64,000 nt of DNA from positions 19,052,001 to 19,116,000 of the forward strand of contig JAKSXM010000137.1 of NCBI GenBank assembly GCA_022575985.1, given 5' to 3'. The notes below the pieces were generated by a model, which ran no database searches, was not told the origin of the DNA, and saw only the letters and a list, made by a program, of their open reading frames with translations. The stretch comes from Anagrus nilaparvatae (lineage: Eukaryota > Arthropoda > Insecta > Hymenoptera > Mymaridae). Positions within the stretch are counted from its first letter, which is position 1; every line of letters begins with the position of its first letter. The position numbers were made by a program, and so were the translations under genes. Of the stretch, positions 1 to 10,146 are shown one piece after another.

Positions 1-2428
1 AAAAATACCAAGCCAAGAGCTTCAATATGTTCTGAAATTTAAAAAAAAAAACTTAGTTCATATTTACAAATTCTAATAAGTTAATATTAAAGTTTCTGCT
101 TTTTTAATTAAAAACTATGAACATATGATTATTTTGAAATATTTATTGGAAATTAATTTATTATCTTATTTAAACTAATTTTACAATTGATATTAATTTA
201 TTTTATATTCAAATTATACAACAAAAACTTGCTTAAATTTTATACATAAACATTTTAACATACCTGGACATGTAAGAATATAATTTATTGTCACGATATT
301 ATTCAACTCAGTGTAGTCATGTTCATAAAAAGGTAGTTCGCCTACAGATTCTAGATCTCCAAAATTTTCCCACTTTGTAAAAACTTTTTTGAAGTCTTCA
401 GTACATGAGTCGGGAAGAAAATCAGAATCAAGTTTTCGCTTTTTTTTACAACTTTCATCAGTTGAACACAAATAGCTGACAACTTTTAAAATTTTTAGTG
501 AGTAATCAAACCAGGTTTGTTTTAAATTTATGTAACAATCAACAGCAAGATTTCTAAAATCGGATTCAATCTAAAAAAACAAATTAGTACTTTAAAATAT
601 TTAAAAGAAATAAGAAAGAAGAATGTATTATTTAAAAAAAATTTATGTTATTTTCTGAAATTGAGTTTTAAACTAAACTAATATTTTTAGAAAATTTGAG
701 TTACAAACAATTGTTCTATAACAAAGATAAAAATTAATAAACTATATTATTATTCTAAATAAATTTAAATGAAGATTGTTTAACACTTTATGATTAATGA
801 ACAAAAAAATATGATTATATCAAAAATTTAAAAAATTTTAAAAGACTTACCAACTCCCAGGGATAATATTGTAGACACTTTAATTGGGAGACATCATTTT
901 TTAAGTTTATTTTCTTATATAAAGCTGAATGCCGATATTGGAAAGTATTTCTCCACAATTTTAATATATCATCCTTTTCGTCATCTTCTTCTGTATTGAG
1001 TATAAGAGTTAAATCTAATTCTGTACCTGAGCCATTAAAAAAACATAATTATTATTATTAATTATGAATAGAATCATGTTAATTTTTAAATCTTCTCTAA
1101 AAAAAAAAATAATAAAATACTCTTTCTACTCGTTTTCACAACTGGTTTTTGCCTAGTTTTATTTGTATAGATAGAGTGATTCGATAATTGATTTCTTATT
1201 ATATCGTATTTTTCTAAAAGATAACCCTTGGCATTTATTCTTTTTTTAATTTTTGGATTTTGAGGATCAGAAATTGAATCAGCTTTTTGGTAAAACAAGA
1301 GTGGATCAGTGCCATTAAAAATCACTGATATTTCTTCCGCTAACTCAATGAATCTTTCAGGCTCAATCCTGTTAAATTATATTAGAAATTTATAGATGTT
1401 AAAGTAACAGATTTACAATTAGAATTTAAAAAAAAATTACTGGTATAAATAATTTACTCATTGGGTAAAACTTTCAAAACCAATGCTCATAAATTAATCC
1501 ATTTTTTTTGGAATTAAGGTTTTTAATTAGAAAGCTTTAGTGTTAAAAAAGAAATTCTAAATTACTTTGAAAATAATATGGCATGCAAATGTTAAAACCC
1601 AGTAAAAAATAAACATTTTCAAGTTAAAAAATGAAAAAATTAAATAAATTCATTTAATAAATTCTGAGAATCTTACGAAAAATCATTCAAAAAAGCTTCT
1701 TCAGTGCTTAATTCATTTCTTATCACAAACTCACACAAAAGAGCAGAACTCAGTACTTTGTGCAGGCCAAATCTAAATAGCACACCTTTTCCTAAAATAC
1801 CTGAATCGTTTCTTAATAGCTTATAAATGGGTTGATTTCGCTGGGCTAAAAAAATTTATGTATTGATCAAAAACTAAAGCAAGTTAAATTTAATAATCTG
1901 ATGTTCATATTAAAGTAAAATTAAATTAAATTAATTCAATTAAAAAATGTAAAATTTAAACATAATCTCTATGAAATTTAGTAGATAAGTTGGTAGATAT
2001 ATTTTAATTATTGCAAGTTTAAACATTTTAAAAATAATATCCATTTATAAACAAGCTAATATTTTTTACTATAAAATAATAATTTATTTCATACTGGGCT
2101 TATAATAATCATCTAATTTATTAAATTTATCTCTAAACTCTTCTCGTGTCATTCCTGGCTTATTTTTAGTAATATTTTTATTTTTTTGAGTAGCTTGAGA
2201 ATTAACATTTAAATTGGAAGAATTTTCATTATTAACATCTGCAGTTACAGTTTCATTATTTTTTTCTAAATTTTGGCTAATGCTATTGTGAGTTCTTAAA
2301 TTATTAAAACTAATATTCGAAGAATCATCATCTTCCATAATCACATACTCATATACTTCTTCCACATCATGCTCAATATTCTCTAAACAAGCCATGCTAT
2401 CATTACCAATTTCACCAATATCACTCAT
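1..2428 (-). CDS. Unrecognised multi-exon gene, 3' end outside the window
   Basis: I do not recognise this protein. Six exons join with continuous phase: 2428-2095, 1845-1677, 1368-1121, 1026-851, 570-264 and 31-1. The reading frame is still open at the window edge, so only about 421 codons are visible. All introns have GT/AG ends. The donor in exon 1 (GTATGA at 2094) lies just before an in-frame TAA at 2086-2084, so reading that exon alone would give a false 115-residue protein. The acceptor of exon 4 could equally be at 1020, two codons shorter. Residues 1-100 are acidic and Asn/Ser-rich, probably disordered, and end in a basic patch (MTREEFRDKFNKLDDYYKP). The rest is predicted-globular-looking sequence with conserved-type W and F residues (WRNTFQYR, WFDYSLKILKVV). 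There is no signal peptide, membrane segment or transposase motif. A host gene is inferred from the regular small introns and intact frame. Confidence 0.7.
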
Positions 2429-2960
2429 TTTAAAGCAATATCCTAAATTGGTATTAAAAAAAAACAAAAAGTTTAAAGTATTTTATAAAATTTAATAAAT
2501 AGATTAATTCAGAAAAAATTTATAAATTTTCTTATTAAATAGTAAATAAATAATTATGGAAAAGGCTTTTGAGCAAGCCAGCCAAATTATTTTATAGTCA
2601 TTTGCAAGCTACTAAAATAAAAAAACTTCTAAATGATATTTATGATTATATACTTGTAAGTTGCTTCAATTAGAGTTTGCTTATAGTTTTAGAAATTGCA
2701 AGCAAAATGCAGACATTTTTACATTAATTCAAGCAAATTATAAAAAGAAAAACCTTACTTTGTTCTTTAAAACTTATTTTTATCATAGAAATCATGCATT
2801 AATTAATTTTTAATAATAAATAATTTAAATTAAACAGATTAAAATATATGAGGTATATCATGAAAATCCAATAAAAATAGTAGGTAATTTTCAATATTAC
2901 TTTTTACATTAAAAATTTAATATTTGCTACTTACCCTATAAAGTATTCTTTCTTCTTTTT
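2429..2960 (-). other. 5' UTR with a leader intron for the unrecognised gene
   Basis: Upstream of the ATG at 2428 the minus strand has an acceptor (polypyrimidine tract then AG at 2444-2443, exon resuming at 2442). About 490 bases further upstream is a consensus donor (GG|GTAAGT, exon end near 2935). This suggests an untranslated first exon ending near 2935 and a leader intron 2934-2443. The true transcription start is not visible. Confidence 0.5.
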
Positions 2961-3727
2961 TTAATATTATTAAATATAAACTTATGTTTTTTAGTAATAA
3001 TAAAACACAAAATTAAAACGAAAGTCCTGATTTTATTTTCTTATTTATAACCTCAAATAATTAGTACATCTTACTATACATATAAAGAACATTCCCGTTT
3101 TTTTATTTAGTTATTTTTCACTTATTTGTACAATTAATGTACACATGTATTTAATAATAATTATATATTTATTTAATAAAAATAAATATTATGCAAAATT
3201 CTTATACAAACAATTCAATTATTACTCTAAAGTATTATATTATATTACATGCGTGTTACAACTTCAAATTGATAATAGCGGTGTATTTTTGTTAATAAAA
3301 ATGCACCCGAAAATCAGGTGCATTTTTGCACTCTTTTTTAGGACTCATATGATAACTCTTAATTTTACAGTTTGTTTATAACGCTAAAATTAGAGTGCCG
3401 CGCCCTCTCCGTGTAGCGTGCATGGATTGGTCGCGCCGGCGTTAATAGATTTTAAATCATTTTTGCATAATTAAAAAGAGACAAATATAAAAAAAGCTAA
3501 TTTTATTTTTTTTTATAAAACTTTATTTTATTAGAATATATAATTATCCCTTAATAATTAAAATATTGGGTAACATGATTTTTTTGTTTTGTCAAAGAAA
3601 TGGTTGGTAACGATGCGAAAATTACAAATATTCGCTCAATTATTATAAAAAGATAGGAGTTTTTACCAGAATTTATAATAATTTCTTATAATTTATTTTC
3701 TCAGTGTAATTCTTGCATTTGACCAAT
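2961..3727. other. Upstream AT-rich region with a short GC-rich patch
   Basis: No gene is seen. The stretch is AT-rich except for a GC-rich patch at about 3395-3440 (contains CGCGCC and CGCGCCGGCG). The patch stands out in this base composition and could be part of a promoter for the gene at 1-2428 or the remnant of a mobile element. Short open frames here show no family resemblance. Confidence 0.3.
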
Positions 3728-3728
3728 C

Positions 3729-3745
3729 TTCCGCAACAACAATAA
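3729..3745. repeat. Target-site duplication, 3' side of the R1-like LINE
   Basis: The 17 bases TTCCGCAACAACAATAA match 9834-9850 at 16 of 17 positions (one C/A difference). The copy directly abuts the poly(A) tail (T run 3746-3772), as expected for target-primed reverse transcription. Confidence 0.8.
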
Positions 3746-4217
3746 TTTTTTTTTTTTTTTTTTTTTTTTTTTGCACACTGGCAGAGAGGTGAGAATGCGT
3801 TACGCACGAACAGAACCCGGTGTTCTGAACAGTGTCGGACTCCATGATCGCAAGGCACTCTGCAAAGAATGCATTGCCCCATGTTTACCGACTAAACTCA
3901 CCCCTCATCATACCTTATACAAGTCAGCCCGGAACCGCTTATCACATTACATCGGGTTGACTTAAGGCCATGTATCTTCTTTGGTTGAAGATCCTTCCAT
4001 CCATTAATCCTTTCTTTCTCCTTCTTGTTATTTCACCGTGTCGTCAACTAGATAAATAAGTAAGTTTATAAATAAATAAATATATAAATAAATAAATAAA
4101 TAAATAAGTATATAAATAAATAAATAAATAGATATCCTTGTACGTCCTACATTGTCCCCTCTTTGGTGCCGCGTGCAAAAACTGTCCATCTCGGTCACTT
4201 CTACACACGGCTCCTAG

Positions 4218-7200
4218 TTAGGGTGTCGTCAATAGCTTTTTAGTTCTCAGAATATCCTCCACGAGCCTTGAAACAGCACTCCATCCTTCTTCATTTTGAA
4301 GCATTCTTTCAACGACATTGTCAGGCGTAATGTCCCCTATTTCCGCCTCCAATTCCCTCCTTTTGATCACCCACCGATCGCAACGAAAGAACGTGTGATA
4401 CGCATCATCGCGTTTGCCGGGACAGAACACACATTCGAAGCTTCTAACTTTGCCCATCCTGAAGAGATAGGACTGAAAAAGCCCGTGTCCACTGAGAAAT
4501 TGGGTCAAGAAGTAATTCACTTCCCCATGTTCTCTCTGGATCCATGGAGTGACATCTTTTATGAGACGCCTGGTCCATGCGCTGTCTGTGCGATCCTTCC
4601 AGAGCGTCTGTCGCTCCAGCATCACATCCCTCCTGACTTCCGCTTTAAAACGGTAGACGTTGCCTTCATTTTTTCTATCATAAATAAGTTTACGCTCTTT
4701 GGCGAGGAGCTTAATTGGGATAATGCCTGCGATCACAAGGACTGCCGATTCCGAGACAGTCCTGTACGCGCAAGAAACCCTCAGAGCACCTTGCCTCTGA
4801 ACTCTTATTATGCCTTTCGAAAACATATCCTTGTCTAACGCCTTCCCCCAAATTTCTGCTCCATACAATAGGATGGAGTGAGTTACAAACATTAGTAGCT
4901 TCCTCTTGCTGGACTTCGGGTCGTTCATATTTGACATCAGCCTGCTCAGGGCTTGCGTTGTGGTACCAGCCTTCTTGACCCTTTGGGAGATGTGCTCCCA
5001 ATAAGTCAGCTTCGTTTCCAGAGTTATCCCTAGATATTTAACGAACCTTTTTGTCTCTATGACAGTATCCTCGTAGATTCGTATCGGGATGACAGTTTGA
5101 ATTTGCTTCCCCGTAAACATTACGATCTCTGTCTTAGCAGCTGCAAGACTTAATCCATGCTCTTCCATCCAAATGTTTGTATTTACCATGCAAACGTTCA
5201 AGCTGTTCTGAGCCTGTTGTACGTTTCTTGCTATGATTACGAGAGCAATATCATCCGCATAATCTATCATGAAGCAGCCATCCGCTAGCTCCAGCCTCAG
5301 GATACCATCATAAGAAATGTTCCATAAGTCAGGTCCCAGTACCGAACCCTGAGCCGCGCCAGCTGTCACTTTCCTACTCCTTTTACCTTGTAGAGTCTCG
5401 TACAAGAGTACTCGGTCACTTAGGTAGCGCTTCATAACCCGCATCAAATATTTGGTACTGCGAAGTCACTCAGTCCTTGCAGGAAGTCTTTCCACTTTGC
5501 CGAGTTAAATGCATTCTTGACATCAAGGGTAACCAAAAGAGTAATTTTACGAGAGTAATGATTACCCATTTGGGCCCTCGCTATCGCATCAACGGCCTCC
5601 TTCACTGCCCCAATGGTGGACCGCCCCATTGTCGAGGAGATAAGTCTGCCGCTGCTTCTACAGCGTTTAAGATACGAGGTTGAAGCATATTTTCGAAGCC
5701 TTTTCCCGCTGTATCCAAAAGTCCTAGTGGTCGCCAGTAGGATGGGAGTGTAGGATCATCCTTTCCTTTGCTGATAAGTACCAGTATTGCCTTTTTCCAT
5801 CGCCTGCTAAAGACTTCTGTTCGGATGCATGTGTTGTACATCCTTAGCATCAATGATGGACACTCGTGTGCAGCTAATCTTATAATCTCGGCTGGTATAC
5901 CGTCTGGGCCGGGAGCTTTCTTATTTCTAAGGGAGTCCACGGCAGCGAACAGCTCTTCTTGCGTAAAGTCCGGGATATCCTCCACATTGATGTTATCCTC
6001 TTGATCCACTCTTGTCGGGTGCGTCGGGAATAGGGCATCAACGACTGTTTTTGCCTCCTCTTCGTCCATTAGCGAACTGGCCGCGAAGCCCCTCAGCTTC
6101 TTCGTAACTATCTTGAAGCCAAGTCCCCAGGGGTCGTTGTCAACTTCAATACATAGCTTCCTTTCACAGCGAATTTTGCTGGCGTTGATCGCCTGCCTTA
6201 AGGATCGCTTAACTTCTTTGTGAACGTTCATGAGTTCCCTTGCTTCTCCACGGGACTTTGCTCTAGTCGCTCTTCTTCGCGTCTTGTGGCTTTGTCTGCG
6301 GAGCTCTGCAATTTCTGGGTTCCACCAGTACACAGGTGGGTTCTTTCCATTGAACCTTTTTCGAGGCATGGAAGCATCACAGGCTTTCTCAATCAGCGTC
6401 ATTACTTCGGATACTAGTTTCTCCGCGTCTTCCTTACTTCCTACTCTGCGGGGATTCGCTAGAATTGCCCCTTGTCCCATCAATAAAACTTGTATGAATC
6501 GTTCTTTATTCAGCTTATTGAGGTTCCAACCTCTTGGTTTCGGCCTATATGCCTCGCCGGGAGGCTGTCGTTCGTGCTGGATTTCAAACGAAATATACTG
6601 GTGGTCGCTCGCTGTAAAATCTTCCATGACGTGCCAGTTATTCACTCTTGTGCTCAGGCCTTCAGATGCGAAAGACACGTAAATTATCGTCTCGTTATAG
6701 CCGGCCCTTCTAAAAGTAGTGGTGTTACCCACGTTCAAGACAACGAGTCCCAGCCTGGATACCATTTCAAGGGTCGCCGCCCCTTTTGAGTCAGTGTAGG
6801 GCATGCCCCAGTCAACAGCCTTGGCGTTAAAATCGCCTGCAACAATTATTTTTCTACCCGCATCTCTCAGAAAGTCTTGTATGCCTAACAATTTCATATA
6901 ATACTCCTGTCTAGGTCCAGTCGGCGTAAGGTAGCAGCTCACGTAAGTTATAGTTTTACTTCTAACCCACACCAAGCCCCTACCTCTTCCTGATGCTTCT
7001 ACTGGTACTTTTTCTTGATTAGCGATCCAAATAGCTGCTGTTCCGAGTTCGTCGTCGAACCAGGTAGCTGGATTTGGATTGCCCCCTCGGTACTGCTCAC
7101 TGATGATCCAAAGGTCTGCCTTGATCTCTCTCTGAGTTTGATACATAAGCTGGTTTGCAGTCCAGCTTCTGTGCATGTTTCCTTAGACCACCTTGATCAT
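4218..7200 (-). pseudogene. LINE ORF2 (endonuclease plus reverse transcriptase), broken
   Basis: ORF2 encodes the endonuclease and reverse transcriptase that carry out target-primed reverse transcription. The first ATG, at 7200 in the ATGA overlap with ORF1, is followed by a TAA at codon 6 (7185-7183). The frame reopens at 7176. From there come an endonuclease with GDFNAKAVDWG and SDHQYISFE (both canonical for the APE family), a linker, then RT motifs including NKKAPGPDGIPAE. Near 5626-5632 a small deletion has removed most of the conserved GFRKG-type motif and shifted the frame. A second one-base loss near 5457 shifts it again. The final segment (5447-4218) keeps the RT catalytic YADD at about 5261-5250 and a C-terminal CCHC motif (CVFCPGKRDDAYHTFFRC). 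There is no RNase H. The product cannot be made as one protein. Confidence 0.88.
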
Positions 7201-8726
7201 TTTCTGATCGCTTTTTGGAACTCAGAGCACTTCCTGGAACCTGGGAAGTGTTTGAGCTCTTTTTCCTTTAATTTGGCAGCTTTGCACAGGAAGCATTGCA
7301 GCTTCCCTGTACATCCGACTACCTTGTGGTTTCCCATCCCACATTTAAAGCATAGTTTGCTTCGATCGGGTCCTTTGCAATTACCTGCTATGTGGCCATA
7401 CGCTAAACATCTGAAGCATCTAAGCGGAGTTGCCTGTAGTCTTACTCTACAACTGCCCAAGCCTAGCTTAATGCTGCCTTTCTTTATCAGCTTGAATGCC
7501 GCCTTCTCGTCCAGCTCGACCGTGGTTGATCTCTGTTCCCGAATATTAGGTTGAGATAGCTTCACCATGATCGGGCCGGTTTCCTTTAGAACGTCTTTCA
7601 AGACTACCTCTACTTCCTCTCTTGTTGTAAGGCAATCGATGTCCCGAATCTGAAGAGTTCGGCGTGGTGTCAGACATGTGACATTCACGCTCTCTCCCAT
7701 TGTTGCCTTAACTGCCTCAAAAAAGGCTGTATGCCTTTCTGCTTTTCCTCGCATCTCGATCAATACGTTACCAGCTTGGGTTTTCCGAACTGCACAGATG
7801 TTAGTTGCAGTGGCTTCTCCTATAACGCTCTCCTTGATCTGCTTCAAGACATCGGCGTACGCTCTCCCTTCTGGAAGCTTAATCGCGACTGCTTTGTCTC
7901 TAGCTCTGGGAAGCTTCGCTTTCCCATTGGCGTTTCCTTTCTTTTTATTTCTTTTTCCTTCCTCCTTTTCTCTCTCTGCCTTTTTTCTTTTCTTCCTCCT
8001 GTTCCTTCGACCAGTGAACTCTTGAAAGTTCTCATTGTCTGCGGAAGGAGTTTGGGTGGGTACCAGCATATTATCTCAATTTCTTTCCGCTTCTACCACT
8101 GTTTCATCTGTTAGCCTTATCAGTGAAACAGTAGCTCTAGGGAGCGTTCGCGGATTGGTTACCCTGGTAGCTGAGAGTTGTTTTGCCGCAGATGCAGCAG
8201 AATTGGCTTTCCTTCCCAAATTTGTTGGGCTCTTTTCACCTGCAGACTTCTTTGAGGGAGTCTGTTTTCCACTATCATTTTCCTCTTCCGAGTTTTCTCG
8301 AACCCTTTTCTTTGTATGTTTAGCGGCTTTAGTTTGCTCGCTAATATACTGCTTAAATTCAGTTTCGATGGCGAGAACTTCTCGGGCTTGCATGTCCTTA
8401 ACTGTCTTTAACATGCTTAGATTATTCTTGAACAGCCTAACACCATCTTGGATTACCATCGAAACGTTAGTCTGCTTTTTAATCTTATCCTCCATCTGTT
8501 CAACGCAAGTAAGCATCTCATCATAGAACTTCTCGATGGTCGCATGACATCTGTTCAGTTTTGTGACGTTTTTGCCAATTGAAGTACTGGCAAAAGTCGC
8601 CTGAACAATATTGCTTTCTTGGTCTCCATCTACGATTTCACAGTCCATGTCCTGTGTAGAAGGATCTTGGATATTCTTATCCTTTTGATTCGCGCTTTTG
8701 TTTATGTTTTTTTCAGACATTTTCAT
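7197..8726 (-). pseudogene. LINE ORF1 (Gag-like, CCHC zinc knuckles), one in-frame stop
   Basis: ORF1 is an RNA-binding Gag-like protein thought to package LINE RNA. The frame runs from the ATG at 8726 to the TGA at 7197-7199, about 509 codons, with a single internal TGA at 8076-8078. The two halves stay in the same frame, so this is a point nonsense change and not a frameshift. The N-terminal half is charged and Lys/Ser-rich with likely helical segments. After the stop comes a very basic stretch (RRNRRKKRKK). Near the C-terminus are two clear CCHC knuckles (CFRCLAYGHIAGNC and CFKCGMGNHKVVGC) and a third irregular Cys cluster beginning CFLC. This arrangement is typical of R1-clade ORF1. The stop codon overlaps the ORF2 start as ATGA. 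Confidence 0.85.
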
Positions 8727-9833
8727 TTCATTGAGAATTCATCGCTCCATGTGCAACGGCCTCCTTCGACCCCTCACATTTTGGGCAGCTGACATGCAGA
8801 CTGGTTGCATCACAGAGGATATAGCTGACGGCATGTAATTGCACTACCTTGCTTCTCCCATTCCTCCACGAATAAAAGCATAATTCGCTTCGGAAATTTA
8901 AAGTCCTCCAGCAGCTTGGGTACATATCGGCAGCATCGCCAAGCCGTTAATGATGGGCTCCGGCTGCAGAGAACCCCACCTCCCGTCTTGCGTCAGCAGA
9001 GGCCAAAGATGGTTCAGGTTGCTCGGCCACCAACCAGATAGCTCGCTTCCCCATCCAGGATCCTCTTTTGGCACTCACGGGTCGCGCCGCACGGCATACT
9101 GTCCATACCGTGCATGTGTGTAGACAATCACATTTAGCTGTGTTTAGGAACACACATGTCCCGCATGGGCAGACACACGGCGGAGGATTTTAGAGTTTCC
9201 TCAAACACAGCTAGAGTTCCTTAGGTTTGCCACGCCCATCCAGAAAGGCCGAAGTCTTCCTGGCTCCGAGGTTTACCTTCACACATTACTAAACCAGAAA
9301 ATAATAACCTCCAGTCATAGTTTAGCGGAGCCCGCAACTAACCTTAAATCGGCTGCGTCGCTGTGCTCAAGGTGGAAATCTCCCATGCTAAGAGCCATAT
9401 ACATAAGGCCTAAGGCGACCTCGCATATGGCTTATATCGCACTTAAATTTGGAGAAGACCTTGGAGCCCCTTTTGGTGTGCCGATTCCTCAGAGATACTT
9501 AAGGATAGCAAGCTGCAGCACGTTCATTAAGGATGCACAAAGGAAAAGCAAGAAATAAACCGGGTTTATAGGGCAGCCTCGGTTATTCCAGAGAGCTATG
9601 AGCTATCTGCGGCATAATCAATGAAAGTGCATTAGGTCAGCAATTTGCGTGTCCCACAGAGAAAAGCAAGGCATAGGACCCGTTTATAGGGCAGCCTCAG
9701 TTGTTCCAGAAAGCTATCTATCTGGCTAAAGCTAGTATCTCTGATTCTAGTTCAACCTGGATAAGGTGGCCTGAACTACCTTCCTCCTTCCTCAGCCTTA
9801 TGAGGCTCCGGGCTTAGGACCGGTATAGCGGAG
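8727..9833 (-). repeat. LINE 5' UTR with internal direct repeats
   Basis: This untranslated leader is upstream of ORF1. Two imperfect direct copies of a ~60-bp segment sit about 120 bp apart (about 9541-9600 and 9660-9720). They share AAAAGCAAG, GTTTATAGGGCAGCCTC and the CCAGA-AGCTAT stretch. LINE leaders often contain promoter-bearing subrepeats, so this is the likely location of an internal promoter; that role is inference. Confidence 0.6.
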
Positions 9834-9845
9834 TTCCGCAACAAA

Positions 9846-9850
<5 letters not shown>
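9834..9850. repeat. Target-site duplication, 5' side of the R1-like LINE
   Basis: This is the partner of 3729-3745, at the 5' end of the element. The duplicate runs directly into the (AAT)n microsatellite, so the insertion hit the edge of an AAT-rich tract. Confidence 0.8.
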
Positions 9851-9900
<50 letters not shown>

Positions 9901-9901
9901 T
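9847..9901. repeat. (AAT)n microsatellite, about 18 units
   Basis: A near-perfect AAT run begins inside the LINE 5' target-site duplication. The other copy of the duplication, at 3729-3745, has only AATAAT-like sequence before the poly(A), so the array has either expanded or was the original target edge. Confidence 0.9.
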
Positions 9902-10146
9902 TTTGTAATAAAAAAAATAACCACATTAATTGCTTCAAGATTAATAACTAATAATTATTAATTATATATAATTATTAATAACTATAATAATTATTAATAA
10001 CTACTAACTATTAATTTCTTATTAACATTATTTATATTATTTCTATTAATCACAAAATAATAAATTATTTAATTCTATAAATTGTTTGATTCTTTAAAAA
10101 ATGCCAATATAACTTTTAAATCTTAATTTTAAAATGCAAACATAAC

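Larger units (their letters stand above)
3746..9833 (-). mobile_element. Nearly full-length R1-clade LINE (non-LTR retrotransposon), inactivated
   Basis: The element reads on the minus strand: 5' UTR (about 9833-8727), ORF1 (8726-7197), ORF2 (7200-4218), 3' UTR with an (AAAT)n-like tract (4132-4051), and a poly(A) tail seen as 27 T at 3746-3772. It is flanked by a 17-bp duplication with one mismatch (TTCCGCAACAA-C/A-AATAA) at 3729-3745 and 9834-9850, which sets both ends. ORF1 and ORF2 overlap by ATGA at 7200-7197. R1 placement rests on ORF1 C-terminal CCHC knuckles, an apurinic-type endonuclease, an RT with YADD, a C-terminal CCHC motif and no RNase H. Four lesions make it a dead copy: stops at 8076-8078 and 7183-7185, and deletions near 5626-5632 and 5457. 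It is visibly richer in GC than its surroundings. Confidence 0.9.

Noticed and set aside
2084..2428. A complete 115-residue single-exon protein
   Set aside because: The donor GTATGA at 2094 and a phase-matched exon at 1845-1677 show that it is the first coding exon of a longer gene.
3145..3381. 78-codon plus-strand open frame
   Set aside because: AT-rich chance frame with no family resemblance; it lies in the upstream region of the gene at 1-2428.
4296..8526. Several long plus-strand open frames (for example 4296-4838, 6230-6682, 7015-7554, 8035-8526)
   Set aside because: They are antisense to the R1-like LINE coding regions and have no family resemblance; the higher GC content simply removes stops.
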